From Pholiota molesta (taxonomy: Eukaryota; Basidiomycota; Agaricomycetes; Agaricales; Strophariaceae): 64,000 nt of DNA. Below the pieces are notes generated by a model. It was given only the letters and a program-made list of their open reading frames with translations, did no database searches and was not told where the DNA came from. The stretch's first letter is position 1. The number at the start of each line of letters is the position of its first letter. The position numbers and the translations under genes were made by a program. Shown in pieces: positions 56,369 through 64,000 of this stretch. The stretch lies in contig JACGCK010000004.1 of NCBI GenBank assembly GCA_014925825.1, forward strand, positions 1,116,001 to 1,180,000, read 5' to 3'.

Positions 56369-59052
56369 ATGTGGCCATCTTCCGACTCCAATTTAACCAC
56401 CGTCGTCGAGGCGAAACGCGCCCAGCGCGCGCAGGCACTAGCGGACGTGCCCAAGGACATCCGTCCGGCGCAGGCTGCGTTCTTGAAAGCTACAGGTGCG
56501 CATCATGCGACTCAGAGTCAGACGCGCCCTCCGTCTGGGGGTGTCCAGACCATGGTTGTACTTAGTACTGATGTTGTTTGCATTCATTTTTATGCGAAAT
56601 CACCTGCTTCGACCTGTTACGCACACTCCTCTTCTTTGCGTATTACCTTCGGTGTGACTGGGATGACTACATTGTGCTGCATGCCTGCGTGGGTCGTATA
56701 ACGCCGTCCAGCCACGGAAATCGTTACGCGGATCGAGGGGGGCGAGTGGACCGCGACGCAGGTGCTCGAGGCGTACATCGCTCGCGCCGCCTACGCGCAG
56801 GCGAAGACGAACTGTCTCACCGAAGGTACGCACGATACGGCGTGTGCTACGTTAATGCTGGCGGCTTTTTAATGCTTATGGTTCATGGCGGTAGTTATGC
56901 TGGGTCCGGCGCGCCAACGCGCTGCTGAGCTCGACGCTGAGTTTGCGGCGACCAAGAAGCTGAGGGGGCCGTTACATGGTGTTCCGGTGAGTGATTGAGG
57001 TTTTATCTTTTGGTTTACGTTGTTCTCTGATCACAGGCTTACGTGAAATCTATTTATTGTAGATTAGTGTCAAGGAGCAATGTGAGCCCTTCTGCAATGC
57101 CTGGTGCATAGGGAATTTCCTCCTTATCATCCAATGCAGTCGATATTACAGGATACGACACATCTATAGGCTTCTCGCAATGGACAAACAATCCCGCGAA
57201 GAAGAACGCCGATGTACGTCCATTTCTCGCCTTCCTCAATATCAACAACTAAATACTAACCCCGCCCTCCTTTCGCTATGCAGATCGTGAACACCCTCCT
57301 CGCCGCAGGCGCCATCATCTACGTCAAGACCAACATCCCGCAGACCATGTTCGCCTTCGAGTGCTCGAACCCCGTGTGGGGCCGCACGACGAACCCGTGG
57401 AACAAAGCCTACACCTGCGGCGGTAGCTCGGGCGGCGAGGCGGCGCTCCTCGCGATGGACGGCTCCGCCGCGGGGATTGGAAGCGATGTCGGCGGCAGCC
57501 TGCGCATCCCCGCGGCGTACTGCGGGATCTACTCGCTGAAGCCTGCGACTGGGCGGGTGTCGTATTTCGGTGCTAAAGGTGCGGGCAGTGTTGGTATTAT
57601 GATGTTTGGCTTCCTGGAATTGACGGTATATTTATGTTTGAATTCGTTGCAGGCCCGACACCTGGATCTGAAGGGATTCCATCTGTAGCTGGACCTATGG
57701 GGCGGTATGTGGCTTCCCAAAGCTTGGCGCATTTGTTCTGACTGTTCTTCCCAAAGTTCTGTGCAAGACCTCGAGCTTATCTCTCGAGTTTTATTCGGTG
57801 CACCCGGCTCGACTATTCGATACCTCCCCTTCCTTTCCGCGAAGTCACTCTGCCGAAGAAGCTCAAGTTTGGCTACTATACCTCAGGTTTAAATAATTTG
57901 GTTGCATTTGTGAACTGTCGACCTCACCTCATTTGCTTCAGATAACTATATCAAGGCTCCCCTGCTTGCAAGCGCGCTGTTCTCGAGACAGTGGAAGCGC
58001 TGCGAAATGCAGGTCACGAATGTGTAGAATTCAATTCCGATGGTCAGCAGTTAAACTATTTCATTTCGGGGGTGATTATCTTATGAGAGTGATTTCAGCC
58101 TATATACCCTTCAATCTCTTCACTGCAATCACCTCTGCGGATGGCTATAAAACTATGCTGAGCCACTTGGGACCAGATCCAAAGGTGAGCTTTGTTTTCT
58201 TTGTACTACAACGCTGTTAATTCTTTACATAGGAAAGCGCCCTGTTTTTGGTCACTTTAGGCCCCAGGATACCCGGTATGTTTCTTGTGGCTAAAATAAA
58301 TTGGGTGTCCTCTCATTTGCAGCACCATCCTTAGCCGTCCTTCGAGTTTTCGCAGCATGGATCGTTGAGAAATTCGCGGACGACAAGCTTTTCGCCAATA
58401 CAGTTCGTGCATCGCGAAAGAAGAGCGTCTTCGAAATGTACAAGCTCATCAATGAAAAGAACCAATACAGAAATAGATTCTACGATGAGGTATGTTTTAG
58501 CTTTTGTCTTGACAAATCTAACAACGCAGGACGCCAACTCATGATCTGATTCCCAGGTCTGGTCGAGATATGAATTCGATAGCATCATCGCCCCAGTCCA
58601 AGCGCTTCCTCAGGTACCACATGGGTGAGTTCGTCACATCGCAAACCCAAATCATCGACGAGCATTCCCACTCATGCATCATTCATTTCCCTCAGTGGCT
58701 GCGACAATTTCTCCACGTTAGCAGAAGCCACCATCCTCTACAATGTCTGGACATGCCAGCGGGGTGCCTCCCCGTCACACGTGTCGATCCTGCCAAAGAC
58801 CAGCTCACGGACGAGTGGGTTTCGGGCCCCGGACTGGGCTCTCGCTTGATCGAGGCTGGCATTTACAGGGGAAAGAAACCGATGTACGATCCAGTCGCGA
58901 TGCAGGGCATGCCGGTCAACATCCAGGTGGTAGGCAAGAAGTGGGAGGAGGAGAAGGTGCTTGCTGTAATGAAAGTGGTGGATGACGCGTTGGGCAGGGG
59001 ACGTGGTTTCGGGCCTGGTGCATGGGATGCATACATGCGCGACAAGGCATAG
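56369..59052 (+). CDS. Amidase (amidase-signature family) with three apparent single-base frameshifts
   Basis: The product is a cytosolic-type fungal amidase (acetamidase-like) that hydrolyses amides with a Ser-cisSer-Lys triad. The Lys is in ISVKEQ. The Ser residues lie in CGGSSGGEAALLAMDGS and GIGSDVGGSLRIPAAYCGI. The C-terminal half runs through APVQALPQVPHG to GMPVNIQVVGKKWEEEKV. Exon 1 is 56369-56495. Introns are short except the first (216 bases). The frame shifts three times where no good intron explains it: near 57815 (after GAPGST), near 57965 in a run of C (after YIKAP), and near 58747 (after ATILYNV). Splice sites and all catalytic residues are intact, so this is either a very young pseudogene or a good gene with sequence errors. 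A cryptic 47-base intron could explain the first shift only by deleting a conserved segment. Confidence 0.78.
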
Positions 59053-60377
59053 ACGTGCCGTAGACAGACTGTCTAATTTTGTTGTTCTCCTGGGGATGTG
59101 GATATATTTGGGACATCTATAATACACGCGTTGTTGGAGAATATTTCATGTTGCTTGCAATGAGACAACGAAACGGACACTTGCTACACGTAGCGAAAGA
59201 CAGCGAAAGCCCCATGTTAAGCAGGCTTTCCAGCGCGTCGGTCCGCCTTTCTCTGCTGAATCTACGCCGCTTTCAACTAAAAAAACTCGATGCAATGGAA
59301 ATCAAGCACTTACCCACGTGTTCTTGCATTCCCTATACGCCTGGAAGTATTCCAGACAAGCATCACGGTCGTAGTTACTCCGGTTCAGGCAATCCATCGA
59401 GGCTTTAGAGGCGTCGGCACATGGGCTGCACACAGACCGTTAATTTACCGAAAGACGCGGATCGTTGGGAAGGTGCATACTCAATGAACTTGGAACTGAC
59501 ATGGCGTCCCTATGGAGCTTGTAAAATGACTCCACGAACGGAACGAATCTGGGAAATACGCACGGAGAACTGTTCTTTGTAGTTGAGAGGCTTTAAGTTG
59601 TCCTCTGGCGCCGAAATGGGCTCGGATTTGCCAGTTCCTTGAGACATGGATGAGCTTTCGAAGGCTAGGTTTTGTTAGCCAGTTTGGTGCTGCTGACGCC
59701 ACAGGGGATTGTGGGGAAGCAGTGTCAGTATGTCAGAACTGTAGGAGGAACAGTAAATGATGGCACGGAATGTAATGAGTGCTGACAAATCAGCAGATAG
59801 CCGAACGCCGGAGATGTGCGGGAAGCGCCTGTCCACCAAATCTAATCTCTGTCATAACATGCGGATTCCTACATGCAATGAACGGATTTTTTCAAGATTT
59901 TTTGACGGCGATCCAATATAATTCTGGATATAGTGCATGCGTTAACCTCATTTCCGGATGATGATGAACTTGGCTGCTGGAGCATGATGATGTCGTAAAA
60001 AAATCCATGTCATTCAACTTACCATAGGGAGGTTTTACAGTCAGATAACAGAATTGGCAAGGTTTTCGGAGGCGTCAAACAGATAGAGTGATCTAAATAC
60101 AGTCTACGTATAAGTAACACGAGCCCTATTAAGAAATGTGAATGATTATGAGGATGTACTCTAGTATAGAAAAGATAGGTATCATCAATCTAGAATCTAA
60201 TAAGATAATAAAGGACAATAAATGTAGCTCAAGCTTCTAGATCTAGGTCTAAACACGCTATGTCTATGGCTCTAGCATCTACGTAGGTAGTAAGCAATAA
60301 ATATGATCTCGGTTTCGAATAAGATACTTTTGTAATAGGTTATGGAATGATTGAAGAGGGCTTCTTATGCCCCGTCA
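59053..60377. other. Intergenic, no gene recognised
   Basis: The stretch holds the amidase 3' UTR, AT-rich DNA and the 3' UTR of the minus-strand membrane gene. Short frames (59079-59408, 59779-59961) lack any domain. Confidence 0.5.
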
Positions 60378-61305
60378 TTAACGGTACATTGGTCCTTTGA
60401 GGCTTGCAACCGTCGATATTTGTCGTTCTCGGGTATACATACTCGACATGATGGGACTCGCCGGAGGGATAACTGGACTCGGCAGCTGATCAAGCGTGGA
60501 CGTCCTATGAGATGTCCGTGGTGAATTTGATTCCACATCCGCGTCCTTGTTTCGGCCCTTCCACGCATTGAACATAGGGGCAAGTATATAGGCGGCGAAG
60601 GGCAGGATGCTAAACGCTCCGATGACCGAGAGTCCGATTTGGGTCTGGCTGGACTCTTGTAACCAAATGTATATCAGAATTTGGGCGAGGATGGACCAAG
60701 CCCCAGTGATAAAGCAAAACAGCCCTGTATTGAGAATCGTTGAGTATGTTTTACCGTCAAATGAAGGATCGGAGGAAGTGCTTACAATGCCAAAAGACCC
60801 ATTGCCATAGAGCTCCAATGCCGTAGGTTCGCATGACACCCTCTTGTTCCAAGGTCGTTCTGCCTCCAATTGGAACATCCGGGTCTCGCGAAGATTTATA
60901 TGGAACGTCCCCAAGGCGGTCGAGGAGGATGAAGCAGCTCATGCAAGAGCTAATGTTGAGGAATATGGAGGCGTAACTAAGGAGCTCGAGAGCAATGAGC
61001 ATGCCATGAGAGTTCTGACGACTGCCGTCGAAGTTCGCGGTGTTTTTTAGGAAGAGCAACAACAACGTTGCGGTGACCGTCAAAAATCCCGACTAACGGT
61101 AGAAGTTTAGTGATGTCATTTAAAAAACTCGACGAGAGGCACATACAATAGCTGCACTGCTTTGACAAGTACTGAGCCATCCTTGTTGTATGTATTCAAC
61201 CGTCTGCGGGAGTTTGTCTGCAACGTTATAGAGGGCATTAATGTGGCATGCTCAGCGAAACCACGAGACGGACATACAGTCTAGAGCAGTCGTTTTGCGA
61301 CTCAT
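60378..61305 (-). CDS. Four-helix membrane protein of unknown function (paralogue of 1304-2125)
   Basis: Four minus-strand exons, 61305-61278, 61217-61147, 61092-60786 and 60724-60378, give 250 residues. Exon 2 (71 bases) and all three intron phases equal those of the gene at 1304-2125. Shared sequence includes LPQTVEYIQQGWLSTCQ, the turn with DVPIGGRTTLEQEG, and WQWVFWH before the last intron. Four hydrophobic stretches are visible (FLTVTATLLLLFL, SYASIFLNISSCMSCFILLD, LFCFITGAWSILAQILIYIW, LSVIGAFSILPFAAYIL). It has an extra polar tail of about 70 residues with Lys/Arg and Ser clusters that the other copy lacks. Function is unknown. Confidence 0.72.
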
Positions 61306-62357
61306 TGATTGAATAATGAGATAGATGGTGAAGAGAACTTATTAGGAGAAGTTGTTAGCTTTAGAAGTTAGTTGAGGAGAGAATGGATTGCTGATGGAGT
61401 GTAAGACGAAGTTGCAGCTTCATTTATACGACTACATAAGAGTTGTAAGGGTTGGATGTTCGTAGAAGTCTGCAGTTTTGAATTGATCGCCTGTATTGGA
61501 TCGCTGCACAGTCATACAACGTTTTGTATATTAAAGAGAGTTGCTGAGCGCCTGCAGCCCAGTCAGTTCTCGCGCTGAGCCGAATAGGACAGACAATCGG
61601 AGAGAGGTTCGCCGTTAAGAGTTGCCTCGTTCACTCACACATGCTGAGGCAGAGCATCGTGCTTCCCCCATCACTGATAACCCTTGGAAGATAGAATGAT
61701 GGCCATTTCTGAATCACAATAAGTCTCGTAGTATCAGGCCACAAGTTTTGAAAACGCACTGAACATGGGAAATGTCGGGCTCAGGCATTCTCTCAATAGC
61801 ATAGCTTGAGCATAGCCTATTAATCTCCGAGAGGTAACGGCATAACCCGCTCAGGAAGGAATAGTTCGAGCCCCAAAATCAGGTATCATGGCCTATATCG
61901 GAGCCAGGATGACAGCCTGCGGCAGGCTATCATGATCAGCACGCACAGTACCTCGCGAGTCCATCCTATCGGCGTTGGTATCACATTAATGAAGTAGTGA
62001 AGAGGCTGTGAGCAGAGAACGATGAAGATCGGTGAGGTGTTCAAAAAATTTGAATGTCTTGTATCAGACTCTTGTTCAAACAAAGGCTTCCATATCCCAT
62101 CTCCGTCCCAAGAAGCAATCCAGAGAAAAACTTTTTCGTAGTGAAGAGCAAAGCTTAGAGTTGATTCGGAGACCTGGTGTGTAGTGTAGTGGACGTTTCA
62201 AGGATGATTTAGTAGAAGAAGATTCCTGTCAATCACACTGGGGATTCGTGGGAAATAGGATTGATCTGCCAGCACTAACCGGTGACCGGAACGACTCTTC
62301 CTGACCAGCGTCCAAATATTATACCCAACCTATACACTTACCGGAGATCTCGAGAGA
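61306..62357. other. Intergenic, no gene recognised
   Basis: The stretch holds the promoter of the minus-strand membrane gene (TATA-like box at 61421-61428) and of the plus-strand phosphatase. The minus frame 61886-62083 has hydrophobic stretches but no family signal; I could not build a gene from it. Confidence 0.5.
61421..61428 (-). promoter_or_regulatory. TATA-like box of the membrane protein gene
   Basis: On the minus strand it reads TATAAATG, 116-123 bases upstream of the 61305 start codon. Confidence 0.35.
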
Positions 62358-63296
62358 ATGCTAGAAGGGCCACGAGCATCTCTCGACCTTACCCATGTCA
62401 TATGTATGTGGCTTTCAACACAGGCAGAATCATGACAGAACATTTATCACAGCGATATCTCGATTGCAGACGATGATTCATCGTACTTTTCGCTCGCCCT
62501 GGCGCTCATCACACTGAGTCCGATCCTTTTAATGGTACGAATAGGCGTACATCTCACATATCTATCCGATGATTAATCTATGCAGGCTTCCTACGCAGCC
62601 CTAGCCGTCCAAACACGAGAATTTCTCGTGATAACTATGTGGGCGGGTCAATTTGCGGGGGAGCTGTTAAATTGGGTCATCAAGCGCATTATCAAGCAGG
62701 AGAGGCCAATAGGCACGTAACTTGAGCTATGAACAAGTTCTTCTCTAATTTCTTGATCTATAGAAAGCATTGGAAACGGATATGGCTTCCCTTCCTCGCA
62801 TAGCCAATACATGGCGTACTTCACATCTTTCTTATTATGCCACCTATACTCCCGGCATCGGTTCTCCTCTACCGGATATCCAGCGCTTGATTTTCTCTTT
62901 CGTATGGCGGTCTACGCTGCACTTCTTACATGGACGGGCCTTGTAGCCTATTCACGGTGCGAACCAGTCCATTCTTCGGTGAAGACGTGAACTGAATTCC
63001 TTGTGGCTAGGTATTACCTGGGATACCATAACGCAAATCAAATATTTTGGGGACTAATGATAGGCGCAAGCCTAGGGATTTCATTATACCTCTTCGTCGA
63101 GGCGATACCCAACAAATATCCAACGTCACGGCTCGGAAAAGCAAAAATTATGCTCTTGAACAACTCTATTGCCGTTTGGCTCCAAATACGTGATGGGTGG
63201 AATGTCTGGGCAGATGGTGGGCGGGAAACTGAATGGCTTCGATGGAGAGAGGAATGGAAGCGGCGGCAGGGTTTAAAAGTGGAAAAGAGACGATGA
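62358..63296 (+). CDS. Dolichyl-diphosphatase-type PAP2 phosphatase
   Basis: The exons are 62358-62403, 62470-62534, 62586-62712, 62764-62956 and 63011-63296, giving 238 residues. The three PAP2 phosphatase motifs are present: KRIIKQERP (KX6RP), FPSSHSQYM (PSGH type with Ser for Gly) and SRYYLGYHN (SRX5H). Membrane segments lie around them. The pattern and C-terminal tail match eukaryotic dolichyl-diphosphatase (yeast Cax4/mammalian DOLPP1), which recycles dolichyl pyrophosphate on the ER lumen side during N-glycosylation. The third intron starts with GC (GCACGT) rather than GT; no GT donor keeps the frame. The start is the only ATG that feeds exon 2 in phase with YDDSSYFSLALALITLSPIL. Confidence 0.88.
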
Positions 63297-64000
63297 TCAT
63301 TCCTGAGGTCAGATATTTGCCGATTGTCTTCTATTCGGACTCATGACCATGACGTTTCAGCGATACTTTTTATTTATCAAGCCACCAGATATCTGTATTC
63401 ATCTACTAAACTCATTTATGTGTGCAGCTTAGGCAGCCTGTAACAGTGCCAAACTCTGTATATCCTGAGTCACTGGTGTTGATCTAGGCGCGTATTTCAT
63501 TCAGTGACCAGTCTCACTCACACGCACAAAGGGAAGAGATATGGGTAATTATATAGCGCCCATGGGGTTCAGCTGATCAAGCAAAGTCTATTCTGGAGAC
63601 CAATATAGTTTGTTGTCAAGGGATGTCAGCCAGCATGTCAATATTCTGTAGGCCCAATGCTTCTCTTCATGCTCTGTTGGTGCGTTCTGACCCTGAACCA
63701 TGTTAAGCTTCCAGAGACAGCGACTCTGGGCTGAAATGGTCAACGATTGGTCCGGAATAGCTTAAATCCCCTGGAAAAAGGAAAGAGCGCACATGCCACA
63801 TATGGCCAAAGATGGTCAACGGCCCCGGTCTCCTCAACAATTCTGCATTCTATCGGAAACGTCGTCATTATGAAGTCATAGCCAGGTCATTCTAGGATAT
63901 TCTTTGCAGACCCGATTTGAAATTGGCATAGCAGCGCACAAGATTGGAGAAATTGCCGCATATAAGACACAGACGCCCACCTTGTTGCTTGCTATAGGCT
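63297..64000. other. Intergenic to window end, no gene recognised
   Basis: The stretch holds the 3' UTR of the phosphatase and further AT-rich DNA without a recognisable exon. A gene may begin beyond the window. Confidence 0.5.

Noticed and set aside
57787..57840. A short intron (about 47 bases) as an explanation for the first amidase frame shift
   Set aside because: It would remove a segment (PLPFRE region) that is conserved in fungal amidases, and its ends are weak. A one-base indel fits better, though RNA data could decide.
61850..61890. GTTCGAGCCCC resembling a tRNA B box
   Set aside because: No A box at the right distance, and no cloverleaf can be formed with the surrounding bases.
61886..62083. 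Minus-strand hydrophobic frame, possibly an exon of a membrane protein
   Set aside because: No paralogue match in the window, no consistent flanking splice sites, and too short to judge.

Overview
The window looks like nuclear DNA of a filamentous basidiomycete, most likely a mushroom-forming Agaricomycete. Almost every gene is split by short introns (about 45-70 bases, GT..YAG). The gene set is fungal: a Reg1-type PP1 regulator, HMG-CoA synthase, Fis1, U2AF large subunit, Dal5-type MFS transporter, HET-domain protein, fungal M50B-like peptidase, DUF3455 and cyanovirin-type secreted proteins. I did not try to name the species. All exon joins were worked out by hand from splice signals, reading frame and paralogue comparison.

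Layout, left to right: the 3' end of the XPB/Ssl2 helicase gene (1-516); a small four-exon membrane protein (1304-2125); two tandem Baeyer-Villiger-type flavin monooxygenases with identical exon sizes (3266-5167, 5898-7821); a large GC-rich Reg1-like gene on the minus strand (8792-13328) with a possible divergent 59-residue ORF (13439-13618); a gene-poor stretch to 19.3 kb; a many-exon MFS transporter (19344-21931); a secreted DUF3455 protein (23045-23931); HMG-CoA synthase (25780-27438); a probable RNase P/MRP Rpp40-type subunit (minus, 27966-29625); a secreted cyanovirin-like lectin (30207-30738); and a medium-chain alcohol dehydrogenase/quinone reductase (31861-33447).

From 33 to 39.5 kb the DNA is rearranged. 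A degenerate RING portion of an RNF216/TRIAD3-like gene lies directly after the dehydrogenase. Its N-terminal portion lies about 5 kb away, fused in frame to a roughly 90% identical copy of the dehydrogenase's 3' end. A HET-domain gene (minus, 34554-37139) sits between them. Then come a repeat-rich secreted Gly/Pro/Ser protein (minus, 39741-41264), an M50B-like membrane peptidase (41835-43279), and a tandem array of three near-identical kinase-like genes (43975-51396). The array is interleaved with one intact and one truncated copy of an unknown Ser/Arg/Gln-rich gene. A decayed 3' fragment of a third flavin monooxygenase lies at 51793-52350.

The right part returns to housekeeping genes: FIS1 (minus) and U2AF65 (plus) share a 150-base divergent promoter, followed by an amidase gene with three apparent single-base frameshifts, a paralogue of the first membrane protein (minus, 60378-61305), and a dolichyl-diphosphatase-type PAP2 phosphatase (62358-63296).

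No single pathway joins the window. Its main themes are local duplication (monooxygenases, kinases, membrane proteins, dehydrogenase tail), gene breakage and exon fusion at 33-39 kb, and isolated one-base frame problems that may be sequencing errors. I saw no tRNA, rRNA, CRISPR array or intact transposon.
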